From contig OZ007513.1 in NCBI GenBank assembly GCA_963931865.1, forward strand, positions 3,264,098-3,328,097: a DNA stretch of 64,000 bases. Direction: 5' to 3'. Under the pieces are notes generated by a model. That model worked only from the letters and a program-made list of their open reading frames with translations, made no database searches and was not told the origin of the DNA. Every line of letters begins with the position of its first letter. Position 1 is the stretch's first letter. A program made the translations under genes and the position numbers. This document shows, piece after piece, positions 1-10,793 of the stretch. The DNA is from Axinella damicornis. Its lineage: Eukaryota > Porifera > Demospongiae > Axinellida > Axinellidae.

Positions 1-813
1 GGTTTTTTCTTTGAGTACTTTGCAGGTGTTCTACCTCTATTTGTACTGGTAATAAGCTTGGTGCTGTTCCTCACAGTATGTGGAGCAACCACCTCTTGGA
101 AATGTCGCTATGATGCAACTTTCACAATGCCATGTTGTAATTGGAAGATCAACAAACTAGAAACTGTCCTTTTTATTTCCGTGTTTTGCTTTCCCCTCGT
201 TATTGACTGGATCCCGTTCACAACAGATTCTTATGGACCTTATGAAGCATGGTGTTGGATTCGTATGCTTGGAAACAACTGCTCCATTCACAACACAGGA
301 TTCCTTGAATTGACATTGCTAGGGAGGGCCCCTTATTCATTTGTAGTACTACTGGTATTTGGGCTACTTGTCGTATCTCTGTGTCTGTTAGGCTATGCTA
401 TCAAGAATGCCAAAGCTAAAATGCTGAACAAAATGGGAATTGCTGACTCAATCTTCTCTTTAACTCTCATAATAACACTGTTTCTTGTTGTAACAGCATT
501 ATTCTTTAGCTGGAAGACACAGTTTGTGTTGTGGATGTTTTATGCCCTGTACAGTCCAGTTATTGGCTTTCTGGTAGGACTTGCTCTGCTGGTTGTCATC
601 CATTTCCCCCTCTCCTCTATGATCGCCTGCTTATGCCACAACTGTCATGGACGTACGCACACTGAGTCTGATCAAGCCACCATCCGGGAAAGTAGCCAAA
701 TACATCAACCCAGCTACACTACATGGAACCCACCTCACAGCACCAACACAGATTCACAAACTGCACTCCTTGCCAGTGAAAAGCAGCTACCAGAATATGG
801 CAGCATGGTTTAA
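1..813 (+). CDS. 7TM receptor-like protein, copy 1 (5' end outside window)
   Basis: The frame is open from base 1 to the stop at 811-813, so this is the C-terminal 270 residues of a multi-pass membrane protein; it begins inside TM3. Visible in order: rest of TM3, a Cys-rich intracellular loop, TM4 ending in the family motif DWIPFTTDS, an extracellular loop with CWIR and NNCS, then TM5, TM6 and TM7, and a cytosolic tail with TTWNPPHSTNTDSQ and the C-terminus EYGSMV. Five more copies lie in the window. The layout (Cys before TM3, CWI loop before TM5) recalls the cAMP-receptor/secretin-like side of the GPCR superfamily; that placement is inference. The C-terminus GSMV fits a class I PDZ ligand (Ser at -2, Val at 0). 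No break is visible in the part present. Confidence 0.75.
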   Translation, partial: GFFFEYFAGVLPLFVLVISLVLFLTVCGATTSWKCRYDATFTMPCCNWKINKLETVLFISVFCFPLVIDWIPFTTDSYGPYEAWCWIRMLGNNCSIHNTGFLELTLLGRAPYSFVVLLVFGLLVVSLCLLGYAIKNAKAKMLNKMGIADSIFSLTLIITLFLVVTALFFSWKTQFVLWMFYALYSPVIGFLVGLALLVVIHFPLSSMIACLCHNCHGRTHTESDQATIRESSQIHQPSYTTWNPPHSTNTDSQTALLASEKQLPEYGSMV

Positions 814-957
814 ACTGTGAACAATATAATTGTGGAAACATAATCGTACGAAGACTATCATAGGCCTATAAAGCCAACTCCAGTATGCATGTATTTTGAT
901 TGATTGGCATCATCCAATTCACCCATCACCAAATTTGCTATTTGCTGTTGAATGAAA

Positions 958-1078
<121 letters not shown>

Positions 1079-1079
1079 C

Positions 1080-2502
1080 TTTGATCAGTGTTTCGGGAGC
1101 TGGTATTTGATGTGTGGGCCATATCTCAATCTTTTGCTATGGATAGAAGAATAACCATTGTTATTATGGGAGGATGTGGGTACGTCTCAGTGTCGGTGTG
1201 TGTTGGTGCAGGAGGTGTGTGCTGGTCACCGTATAATGTGTGAGTGGTCATTCATGGGATTCAAAGATTGTATGTGTAGAAACGTACAGCACTGCATGCT
1301 AAGCAGTAAATCCATTGCAGTGAAAGGCTTCCTAGGATATGGTGACAGGTGTGGTATAAGCTTCTAGTATCATTCCCTTGCTGCAGTGAGCATTGCTGCG
1401 GTTGGTCACCCTTTCATGGAGTGACACTACATGGAGCCCAGAAGGGGCCACACTACTGAAAATCTACCACTGACTGATCGATGTGTTTACTATTGGCATG
1501 CACATTTCTACACTCAACAGTTACCATGGAGACAGTGGGGTACAGTGATGATGGCTGCATGTACTACTAGTATTAAAAAGTATATTATATACATATATAT
1601 ATGTATAGAGAGGGCATCACTTGTACAACGCTATGGAATGCTAATTATACTGCAGGAGTTGTATTAGACACACTGCACTTGTGTTTCCAGGTGGACATGG
1701 TACACCTCTCAGGAACTTCACTGCACAGTATAGTATTATTTATGTGAACGCATCAAGTAGAAAACGAACATTAGGCACATCTTAATGTGAGGAATTGTCC
1801 AAATTGTATTCTAAAACACATTTTGCAAGGACTCCTACCCTGGGGGGTGCCAACAGAGATTTGTGCCTAATGTTCCATTTTTACTTGATGCATTCATACA
1901 AGAGGCAGCTATGTGCAGAATAGTAACAGTCCTAGCACTGAAGTTTGCCAGGACGGAAATGCTCTAGGTTGTTGACATCCTACATTTGAGAGCAATAGAC
2001 AAGTCTGAATTTGCATACTGTCATAGTCTCAGTACGTGAGGCTGTATACAATCACATGCATATAACTAAGCACACAGTAATGTAGTGGCCTACCAGTACT
2101 CTTCACTTGTAGTTGTTGCGTTAAGGATGCATGCTCTTCAGGATGAACAAATAAAGAGCCTTCCCCCATAAAGACAGAGGTAGAATGGTTTGAAATTATA
2201 ATTATGCAATTATAATTATGCAATAACAGCAGAATTATAATTATGCAATAACAGCAGAAAATAGTAAGTTACCCTTGCAAAACAGAAAATAACACAATAT
2301 TATAGCTCGAGGCATGGACTCTCTTCCACAAAATGGCATAAGTGATCAAGTGCCTGTTGCTTGGAATTTCTTCTCTTGGCCACTAGACTCTTTCTAATAA
2401 GGCTATACAAGCCTAACAAGCATCACACTAGAGACTCATAGAAAAAGCAATGCAAATTGCAAACTCAGCAATATAGATTACATCAAATCACATGATGACA
2501 TG
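1080..2502. other. 3' flank of 7TM copy 1, paralogous to 35.2-36.1 kb
   Basis: There is no gene here. Scattered matches (GATCAGTGTTTC, TATTTGATGTGTG, GGTCACCGTA, TTCCACAAAAT) occur in the same order at about 35.25-35.95 kb downstream of 7TM copy 5, so this flank was duplicated with the receptor. The stretch 1450-1560 also matches, inverted, the sequence at 27.12-27.24 kb beside a 7TM relic. At 2195-2262 a short A/T-rich repeat with the word ATTATAATTATGCAAT is duplicated. Confidence 0.6.
1743..1898. mobile_element. MITE, TGTGAACG family, copy 1
   Basis: Ends are inverted: TGTGAACGCATCAAGTAG at the left against a right end whose complement reads GTATGAATGCATCAAGTA. The interior shares GAGGAATTGTCCAAATTG with the element at 6798-7036, which has the same kind of ends. 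No transposase frame. Target duplication not resolved. Confidence 0.6.
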
Positions 2503-2622
2503 CTACTCATCTTAGTGTACACAACACAAGGGGATACATTGTTAGTACTATTGCAGTGATAATGGTACACGTGATTATAGGTCACTTGCCTACATCATAC
2601 TGAGCTGGTTAATCAGTGCAGA
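2503..2622 (+). promoter_or_regulatory. conserved 7TM upstream module, copy at 7TM-2
   Basis: This stretch ends about 110 bp before the start codon of 7TM copy 2. It contains two words, CATCTTAGTGTACACAACAC and TGAGCTGGTTAATCAGTGCA, that recur in the same order and spacing upstream of 7TM copies 4 and 6 and at two places without an adjacent sense-strand gene (4815-4949, 36079-36220). Conservation beyond the coding region suggests promoter or 5' leader sequence; the function is inference. Confidence 0.5.
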
Positions 2623-2733
2623 TGCAATTCAATGAAGTAAAGATTTTGCTTTGGAGGTGAGCAGGCACTGTTTGCTATACATTAGCGACTGTTTCTTGGT
2701 AGGTAAAGGCCACGTGTGCATCAAACAAGTTGC

Positions 2734-3842
2734 ATGGATTCAGAATCAGCAGAGTTGATGTCCATCCCTTTCCAAAACTGCTACAATTTAACTGATGGAG
2801 AGGTCACAACAATTGCTCTTGCTGGAGGCATCACTGCTGCTGTTTGTGGTGTTGCTTCATTCACAGCACTTGTGATACTAGCACTCGTGAACTGCTACCA
2901 TCATAGGGTATGTGAAACTGTTGTAAAACGCCTTGTTGTTGGTTACTTGGCATCCAATGTGCCTTTCCAGTTTGTCCTTGCTCTGGGTCTCATTCACAAC
3001 TTCCAACCAGAACAGGAAAATTTCTATAAAGCAGATGGTTTTTTCTACGAGTACTTTGCAGGTGTTCTACTTCTATTTGTACTGGTAATAAACCTGGTGC
3101 TGTTCCTCACTGTATGTGGAGCAACCACCTCTTGGAAATGTCGCTATGATGCAACTTTCACAATGCCATGTTGTAGCTTGAAGATCAACAAGCTTGAAAC
3201 TGTTCTTTTCATTTCCGTGTTTTGCTTTCCCCTCGTCATTGACTGGATCCCATTCACAACAGATTCTTATGGACCTTTTGGAACATGGTGTTGGATTCGT
3301 ACGCTTGAAAACAACTGCTCCATACATGACCCAGGATTAATTGAAATGATGGTCATAATGGGGCCCCTTTGGGATTTGTAGGACTACTGGCACTTGAGCT
3401 ATTTATTGTATCTCTGTGTCTGCTAGGCTATGCTATCAAGAATGCCAAAGCTAAAAAGCTGAACAAAATGGGAATTACCAACTCAATCTTCTCTTTAGCT
3501 CTCACATTAACAGTGTATCTTCTTTTAATAGTCTTATACTTTCATCGACGGAACTCATCGTTTGCGTTCTGGATGTTTTCTGCCATATTAACTCCTATTT
3601 TTAGCTTTCTGATAGGACTTGCTCTGCTGGTTGCCATCCATTTCCCCCTCTCCTCTATGATTACCTGTTTATGCTGCAACTGTCACGGACATACGCACAC
3701 TGAGTCTGATCAAGCCACCATCCGTGCAAGTAGCCTAACACAACAACCCAGCTACACTACATGGAACCCATCTCACAGCACCAACACAGAATCACTCCTC
3801 GCCAGTGACGAGCAGCTGCAGGAATATGGCAGCATGGCCTAA
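2734..3842 (+). pseudogene. 7TM receptor-like protein, copy 2, one frameshift
   Basis: The frame starts at ATG 2734 (MDSESAELMSIPFQN) and runs through an NLTD glycosylation site, TM1-TM4, DWIPFTTDS and the CWIR loop. It then loses frame near 3360 at the GGGGCCCCTTTGGG stretch and stops at 3379-3381. The downstream frame, open from about 3369 to the stop at 3840-3842, carries TM5-TM7 and the tail with TTWNPSHSTNTES and EYGSMA. A single small indel separates it from an intact receptor, so either it is a young pseudogene or the base call is wrong. The conserved upstream module lies just before it. It differs from copy 1 in ending in Ala, which weakens a PDZ-ligand reading. Confidence 0.75.
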
Positions 3843-4476
3843 ACTCTAGTTTGTATAGTGGAAACTTACATATTCAATTATGAAGGCCTTTGCTGAAATT
3901 CAAGTATAATGTATAATGCATGTTGAAAGAGCTACAGGAATTCGGCAGAATGATTTAAAATATGAATTACAATCTCTATTGTTTTGTATGGTTCAATTCT
4001 GAAGGAAAACAATTTTCGCTGAAACTCATGACTGTAGCTACTTTCATTGATTAGACCTTACAGGTACTCAACAGCATAAGAGAGATAATTATGCTGGAAT
4101 AATAATAGGCATAAATATTCAGACCTGTGAGACTAATCTTACCTAATACGTATAGCTAATTGATGGTGTACTAAACTGTTTGCTCTAGCTACAGATGCAG
4201 GTGCTAGGCATGCATGCAGGCCTCTACCGTGAGGCCACCAGCTGTAGGGCGAGTGTTCTGCTGGAAGAAGAACCACACTACTGCAGAGGTTTCAGTTTGC
4301 TGGGAGGGGAGTCTTAACCATCCCAGGTGCATGGGAATGGAAGGAGAGAGCAACAGAATGTGTGCAAAACATACCATCCAACATACAAAGAGTATTCTTC
4401 TGCTATGGCAGATGTTCTGTAGTAAGCTAGCTTCTAGCCTCCTTCCCATGGTGGGTCCTCCATCACTAAAGGAGAG

Positions 4477-4531
4477 TAGCCTCGTTCCCAGGCCCACACG
4501 CGTTCCACGTGTAGGCCTGGGTACGAGGCTA
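4477..4531. mobile_element. short palindromic repeat TAGCCTCGTTCCCAGGCC type
   Basis: A hairpin with arms TAGCCTCGTTCCCAGGCC and GGCCTGGGTACGAGGCTA around a short loop. Related full hairpins lie at 32341-32420, 50265-50304 and 62987-63056; half-copies lie near 25.77, 29.04, 35.81, 50.05 and 59.58 kb. It is too short to code for anything; it behaves as a very small non-autonomous MITE. Confidence 0.7.
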
Positions 4532-4814
4532 AAAGGAGAGAACCTAGCCTGGTATATTTTTAACCATGTGAGCAGTGCCATAGTTGGTCTATACTTTCTC
4601 AAGCTGTGAGCCCGTGCAGAACAAGGAGAATGAAGCTATTAGGTAACCTGCTGCCCTAATGTAGCTACCTAGTACGGGGATGACTGACTGATCAAGCTGC
4701 TCTATACAATGTAATAACTATTTTGACAGTAGAAACTCATGGAGAATTAGGCAATACAAAGCCTACAAACTAATTAACTTCTACGGACTATCTCAGGTCA
4801 CATGATAGCTTCTG

Positions 4815-4949
4815 TGCTACTCGATCATCGTAGTGTATACAACACAGTACAAACATTAGTATACACATACTAGTATAATACTGATATATAATGGTACACA
4901 TGATTACGTCAACTGACATCTTGTACTGAGCTGGTTAATGAGTACAGAT
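4815..4949 (+). promoter_or_regulatory. orphan 7TM upstream module
   Basis: It contains the words TAGTGTATACAACACAG and CTGAGCTGGTTAATGAGTAC of the 7TM upstream module, in plus orientation. The next sequence downstream is the tail end of 7TM copy 3 on the opposite strand. The module therefore has no gene in its own direction, which suggests an inversion or a deletion of the original receptor. Between 3843 and 4814 no gene is seen. Confidence 0.45.
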
Positions 4950-5066
4950 TTCCATAATTTAATTTTGCAGGACTAGCTGTGAAAACAATTCACCAAGAAT
5001 TTGTATATTATAATGTATTGTCTTCACCATGCAAGCATACAGTAGTACAATTGTTCATAAAATACT

Positions 5067-6176
5067 TTAAGCCATGCTCTCATACTCTTGTATCTGCTTG
5101 TCAAAAGAAAGGGGCAAAGTTTGTGAACATGTGTTGGTGCTGTGAGACGGGTTCCATGTAGTGTAGCTGGGTTGTTGTAGCACGCTACTTGCGTGCAAGG
5201 TGGCTTGATCATCAGACTCAATCTGCGTATATCCACGACATTTACAACATACACGGAGAATCATAGTGGAGACGGGCAGATGGACGGCAACCAGGTATAC
5301 AAGTGGTATCAGAGTTCCTGCAGCAGGAGGGTATATGGCCACAAGCAGCCAGAAGGCAAACGGACGTGACTTCCATATTATAAGAAAGGCTGTCACGGTT
5401 AAAAGAAAATACAGTGTTGACAAAAGAGCTAAGGAGAATATGAAATCAGTAATTGCCATTTTGTTAAGCGGTTTAGACTTGACAGCAAAGCCGAGCAGGC
5501 ACAGAGATACCATAAACAGCCCAAACGTCAGTAGTCCTACTGATACAAATGGAGCATTCAATAGCAACAGCATTTCAAGCGATCCTGCGTCATGTCTGGA
5601 GCAGTTGTTTTCAAGCCATTGAATGTAGCAAAATGGTCCAAAAGGTCCGTAAGAATCTGTAGTGAAGGGGATCCAGTCAAAGAGAAGGGGAAAGCAAAAC
5701 ACTGAAACAAAAAGGAGAGTTTCTAGTCTGTTGATCTTCCAGCCACAACATGTGAAAGGTGTGTCCTTATAGCTACATTTCCAAGAGGTAGTTGCTCCAC
5801 ATACTGTAAAGAACAGCACCAGGCTTATCACCAGTGTGAACAGAAGTTGAACACTTTTAAGGTACACGCAGAAAAAACTGTCTGCTCTGCAGAAATTCTT
5901 CAGTTCTGGTTGAAAATAGTGAACAAGTTCCAGAGCAAGGACAAGTTGAATAAGCACACTGGATACTATGAATCCAACAACAAGGCGTTTTACAACAGTT
6001 CCACATACCCTATGGTGGTAGCAGTTCACAAGTGCTAGTATCACAAGTACTGTCAATGAAGTGACGCCACAAACAGCAGCAGTGATGCCTCTTGCAAGAG
6101 CAATTGCTGTGATTTCTGTATCAGTTAAATTGAAGCAGTTCTTGAAGAGCTCTGCTGACAATGGACCCACGAACAT
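5067..6176 (-). CDS. 7TM receptor-like protein, copy 3, intact
   Basis: An uninterrupted 369-residue frame from ATG 6176-6174. Around residues 14-20 lies NLTD, a likely N-glycosylation site outside the cell. Hydrophobic segments at roughly 28-52, 62-86, 104-128, 150-170, 205-232, 243-266 and 272-305 give seven TM helices. A Cys in NFCRADSFF before TM3 and the Cys of FCYIQW before TM5 are placed to form the usual extracellular disulphide. The tail has Cys-rich CCKCRG (possible palmitoylation), PSYTTWNPSHSTNT and the end EYESMA. It is the only minus-strand full copy; the other full copies share its layout. GPCR-like by topology; ligand and G protein are unknown. The coding region is intronless. 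Confidence 0.8.
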   Translation of the reverse strand: MFVGPLSAELFKNCFNLTDTEITAIALARGITAAVCGVTSLTVLVILALVNCYHHRVCGTVVKRLVVGFIVSSVLIQLVLALELVHYFQPELKNFCRADSFFCVYLKSVQLLFTLVISLVLFFTVCGATTSWKCSYKDTPFTCCGWKINRLETLLFVSVFCFPLLFDWIPFTTDSYGPFGPFCYIQWLENNCSRHDAGSLEMLLLLNAPFVSVGLLTFGLFMVSLCLLGFAVKSKPLNKMAITDFIFSLALLSTLYFLLTVTAFLIIWKSRPFAFWLLVAIYPPAAGTLIPLVYLVAVHLPVSTMILRVCCKCRGYTQIESDDQATLHASSVLQQPSYTTWNPSHSTNTCSQTLPLSFDKQIQEYESMA

Positions 6177-6629
6177 CTCCGACCTTTACCACTTCAAGAG
6201 ATTCTCCAAGAAATCATGTAGCTAGGTTGGCTAGCAGTGCATGCTCACTTCTAAAGCAGTCCTATTTTTGCCCAGTTCAGTGCGGCTTGTGAGAGTATAG
6301 CTACTGACAAGTTGAAACTGAATGGCTACACACAGTTACATCATGAACTGTGACGCAATAGTAGTTATAGTATTGTCTGCATATGTGCATTCTTAAAGTA
6401 GAACAGTAATTAGGTGAATGACAGCTGTTGCATGTGTGTACCCAAGACAATGCAGATTACAACTGATTATGCAGTAGCTAAGTCCATGAAAACTATGTGA
6501 TGCCGTACGTCAACATTCTGAAACTATTCTGCTGCATGTGACTAACTGTATTTGAGTGTCACCTGCATATATAGCTAGCGCTCAGTGGATGTCATTGTTT
6601 TTATAGTATAGGATTTCAAGTTTCGCGAA

Positions 6630-6725
6630 TTGGAGTGTTAATTTGGAACAGTATTTGAAAGGGATAGACATCAACTGCAATGTGCACAGCCTGCATGCTC
6701 ACCTCCAAGGTGAATTCTTTGCAGC
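6630..6725 (-). pseudogene. 7TM family N-terminal relic
   Basis: On the minus strand a short stretch matches the 5' end of 7TM genes: a GGAGGTGAGC leader word, then GATGTCTATCCCTTTCAAAT, the counterpart of the codons for DVIPFK in copies 4 and 6. It stops matching after about 95 bp. It lies behind intact copy 3, in the same orientation, so it is the stump of another receptor. Confidence 0.55.
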
Positions 6726-6797
6726 TGAAACGTTTGTCAATGCTGCATGTATAGACTATGCCAATAACCAGTTTCTTGCAACTCACTGTCAAGTATA

Positions 6798-7036
6798 TAG
6801 CTGTGAACGGATCAAGTAAAAATCGGGAATAAAACACAGTCAAATGTGGGGAATTGTCCAAATTGCTTAAAAATGGATTAAAACTTGTGCACCCCCTTCG
6901 AAGAAATGCCTGAAAATTGGAGAAACTCAATTCTTGGAAATATTCTGAAACATATTTAGAACCAATTCCCATTTCAGGGGGGTGAAAAGTGGGATGTGTG
7001 CCTAAGGTTCCATTTTTACTTGATCCGTTCACAGCT
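6798..7036. mobile_element. MITE, TGTGAACG family, copy 2
   Basis: Terminal inverted repeats TAGCTGTGAACGGATCAAGT and its complement at 7017-7036 enclose 239 bp with no coding capacity. The interior shares GTGGGGAATTGTCCAAATTG-like sequence with the copy at 1743-1898. Confidence 0.75.
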
Positions 7037-7338
7037 ACGTGTTTTGCTTGCTTGGGAAAGTTTACAACTTATGCATATATACAATAGTAGCATGTCTGCA
7101 CGTACTATAGAGGCTATATAAGCTGATAGCATCCAATTCATCCAGCACCCAGCTAAGTGCTGTATCGATCTGCAAGAGAGTGCATTTGGCCGACCAAAAT
7201 GCTCTGCATTTTATAACGACAACAGCTGCGTTTAAACCATCAATTTTATGGTCCTGCGTAGGCACATTGTATAATACATTACATGTGTTGTAAACTTTTC
7301 CAATTGGTGTACAGATAATTGTATTGTACAGCTTACAT

Positions 7339-7681
7339 TAGTGTTGTGAACCTTGTCCTCTTTCACTAACCGGTTATTGGAAGCCTCATATTGGATATTG
7401 ACCAGTTAATTGACAAAGTGGTATGCCAAGTGAATTCATCAATAGTGAACTTGTTAGTACAGCTTGCAGCCTTACAGACCTTTGCAGGTTGGACTCTGAA
7501 GGCATATCCTAATTCAGTCACATCCTTGAGAGACCGCATGTAATGATGACAATGGTGGTTCGAAATGTACAAAACAGACCATGGTTCCAGTACAGACAAT
7601 AACTGGCAGTAAGCCAATAATTGATTGGCAGTGTAAATAACTGGTCAATAACCAATTATTGGCTACAGGTTCACAACACTA
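7339..7681. mobile_element. hAT-like MITE with 8-bp target duplication
   Basis: A 343-bp element with 14-bp inverted ends TAGTGTTGTGAACC, flanked on both sides by GCTTACAT (7331-7338 and 7682-7689). An 8-bp duplication is the hallmark of hAT transposition. Internally it is rich in the inverted words CCAATTATTGG and AACCGGTTATTGG. No transposase is present. Confidence 0.85.
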
Positions 7682-8312
7682 GCTTACATCATGTCTCTGC
7701 GCTGTTAAATTGAAAGGTGTCAGTTAATTTCTTAAACCTGTCTGGCATTGAGTACAAATCATTGTGTACATTGCAGATATCTCAACTCTCACTATTTGGT
7801 AGTGAGCCTCACTATTTGCCCTTAAACACAATTTATACTAATCTTATGTAGTACATATTTACTCTTATGGCCATCTCACTATGAAGACCATGCAGTCAAT
7901 GGTTGAGAGGTCTGACATTGACTTTTTGTACTATAATGTATTGAAGAAATTTTACTGTACTATGGAGTTCCATTCCGCTCCATAAGTTCATGAAGCACTG
8001 ACATGTCAGATTATGGGATAATGTGCTTGGACTCAGAGCCAGCGAACAATATGCATTCCCTCCCAGTCAGACTTGGAGCACAAAGTGCACAGTCTCATTC
8101 CCAGACTCCCATAGCACAGAACAGAGTTGGAGGCACTTTCACTGCCATATATAGTCATACCCAAGTGGAGAAAAATCAAATGCTGAGGAACAGTTACATG
8201 GCATGTCTCATTCGTATCCAATCCTAAATTGCTACAGTCATTCAGTTCACTATATACATGACTAACAAGCAACTGCAAGGTCACTACAGGTCTATAGCTA
8301 CATGTAACAGCT

Positions 8313-8726
8313 TTAGGTAGCAATCACTTCATCTTGGTGTTTTTCATAGGTAACAGCAGCATCCTTTGAAGGCTTGGAACGGCATAGCTTGATGACGAGG
8401 AGCACCAGCACAGTGCCAGCAATGCCACACAAGAGGCCCACAATGAGCAGTCCTATTCCCAGCCCCGCAGCTGCTCCACTTCTTAGGCCAATGCCATCAC
8501 ACTCCCCATCACATCCCTGTACACCCACATTCAGCAGCAGTGGGGAGACCATTGTTCCTGAGCCCGTTGGGATCTGAAACGGAAGCACTCCATTCACCGT
8601 GCCACCTTGAATCATTTGCACAGCCTCGTTAGCTGTCGTATAATCGCTCACTGCAGTGACTGCAAGCTGGGTGAGGTTAGAGATGTGCAGACTGACGAAG
8701 ATGTGGGCTCCATTCTCACCGGTAAT
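8313..8726 (-). pseudogene. LolA-like TM protein gene A, last exon
   Basis: The exon begins after an acceptor CTACAG at 8727 with ITGENGAH and runs to the stop at 8313, coding a short extracellular end, a Gly-rich TM helix (GAAAGLGIGLLIVGLLCG) and a basic cytosolic tail with YEKHQDEVIAT. This exon is intact, but exons 1 and 2 of the same gene carry frameshifts, so copy A as a whole is a pseudogene. The matching exons in genes B and C are at 16187-16600 and 44253-44666. Confidence 0.75.
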
Positions 8727-9057
8727 CTGTAGTTATAGATAAAGTGTGAGGTGAATGACTAAATTCATGGACCTAACTTTAAGGGAAGGGGAGTTACAAT
8801 TAGGAACCAGAGTGGCCTAACCCACAAACATTGAACTATCCCCCCATAAACTTGAGAATACTGTTAAAATAGCTGCTGAAATTTCAAGAATTTCACATTT
8901 CTGGTCATATGTTCATACCCATTGCATATTTTTTGCTCCATTTTTTAGCAATTCATGCAATTTCCGGTACTGCCTTGATTTTGGGTTAGGTCACTGGTTC
9001 CAAGTCCTACTAATAAACTCTAGGGGAGTTATGACCCCTGTAGCCCCCATGATTTCT

Positions 9058-9440
9058 CGGCCCGTGATATTTTCCGGTATAGCTTTGTACTATGGTGATA
9101 CTTGTTATAAAGTATCAATATGAAGCTGATTACCCTGTGCAGTTTGGGTGAAATAGGACTGCTTTCCTTTTATTGCAATGGACAAAATTAATGACACATG
9201 CATCTCACAAACCAAAGTCAAGCTGCGAAAAGCAAGATTTTCGCTTTCTGTCCAAATCTATCAAACACTTTTTTTTTGCTGTAGGCCAAATGATGTTGCT
9301 TCAGTACCTCTATATTCAATGTTCGTACAGCACTGGTGGCACATTGAGCGTTGCTGCAAATGCTGTACACGGGGCAAGTGCTTGGGCACTTCTCATTTTC
9401 AATGCTGACATGTTGTTATGACAAGACCTAAAGACAAGAC
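9058..9440 (+). other. inverted intron block with decayed cassette exon, gene A
   Basis: This block is the reverse complement of the corresponding intron part in gene C (about 45.58-46.0 kb) and of the exon-3 region in gene B (16.68-16.94 kb). A decayed copy of the 231-nt exon lies at about 9143-9374 but in antisense to gene A. Its first codons read TTT GGG TGA, a stop, where gene B has TTT GGG TCA. Words near both inversion edges are similar (ACTATGGTGATA at 9092 and 9533). Gene A therefore cannot use this exon. Confidence 0.6.
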
Positions 9441-10021
9441 GAGTTTGTTGTCGTAGAATTGTTACGAGTGTGAAGCACAAGTAACAATGCCGAAGGTGAC
9501 AAACGAGTGAAATGTTTCCAGTACAGCTTGGTACTATGGTGATATTGATTCTATGATACAAACCTGGAATTTCATTGCACGTTCCTCTACCAATGAACGT
9601 AGTGAATGTACCTTACCATAGCTTGCAGTGTTTTCATTTCTGGTTGCCAACCCTTCGCGTTAGTACAGCAAGCTACAAACACTAGGGCAAGAAGGCCTGC
9701 GTACCAAGCCCAAGGTGGAGCCACGCCAATAACTGGCAGCTGTATGGTCCATTTCAAATGGGATGCCCGAGTATACGAACGAGTTCAACCTCGACTTCCG
9801 GAAGTATCGAGATGTAAAGCCCTCTTCAGGAGCCCAAAATGTAGTCAGTACCAGCTAGTCTCTGACACGAAACTACCACAGATTTGCTGTAGCGCACGTG
9901 ACGTAATAATCAACTGCGGTTGCGTACCAGGCTGCTGTACATTATTGAAGCGTAGGTGTATGATACAGAACCAGAATGACATCACTCAACAAACACACAA
10001 TACAATTGCATTAAAGCTGAC

Positions 10022-10793
10022 CTGGATATTTCCAACTTGCAAGTGCTGTATGCTGGTATAATTGACAATCGCAGATCGTAGGTTCCTTCGTAGTTGACTG
10101 AAATCAAGACCCCGCTCGTGTCCAGGAACAGCTAGGCTAAGCACTTGATACTCAGAAGGTGGGAGACAAGGGGTAATGTCAAAAATATCGAAATCAGGTT
10201 CCTCTGTAGAGTAGTCAAATAATATTATGTCGTATACTGCCGAAATTGTTCCATGTGTGGTGACGTTGTCCGTATAGTTGGTGAACATAGAATTTCCCTT
10301 TACGACCATCCTCCAGAACTGCATGTGGTTCAGAGCTGACTGCACGATCATTGGTAATTCGCCATCCTGGTCTGGTGAAGAAGATTTCAAACGTCACATT
10401 CACTCCTACGCTAATTCCGGACAGCAGCACAACATCCATGTCAATTGGACGAATAGATTCCAAGAATCCAATCCAAGAGTCTACGTCAACTCCACGAATG
10501 GTTGAAACTCCTTCATATGAATACGGCTCAAAGAACGGAATGAAAAAGAGAATTTGTTCTTGGCTTGCAATAGAAGCCACCATATCGGAAGTTCCTTCAA
10601 ATGTTTGAAAATATAGGGCAAAATTAGCGACAGAACGCGGCAGCATTGTGCAATTATTGAGTTGCCTGTATATGATGTAATCGACACCGAGAGTGGCATC
10701 ACGAATTATACTGATTGACCCAGGTCTGTTTCCAGTTCTGCCAGCATAATACACATCCACTCGAGACAGGCCATTTGGAAAATCGTAGTATTC
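10022..10793 (-). pseudogene. LolA-like TM protein gene A, second exon, frameshifted
   Basis: Borders match genes B and C: acceptor TAG before GAATACTACGAT and donor CAG/GTCAGC at 10021. The exon is 772 nt against 759 in B and C. The excess is 6 + 3 + 4 nt; the 4-nt part, a GCAT-type insertion at about 10320 (CTGCATGTGG against CTGTGG), breaks the frame. The remaining sequence codes the second LolA-like repeat (VDVYYAGRTGNRPG and following). Confidence 0.75.
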
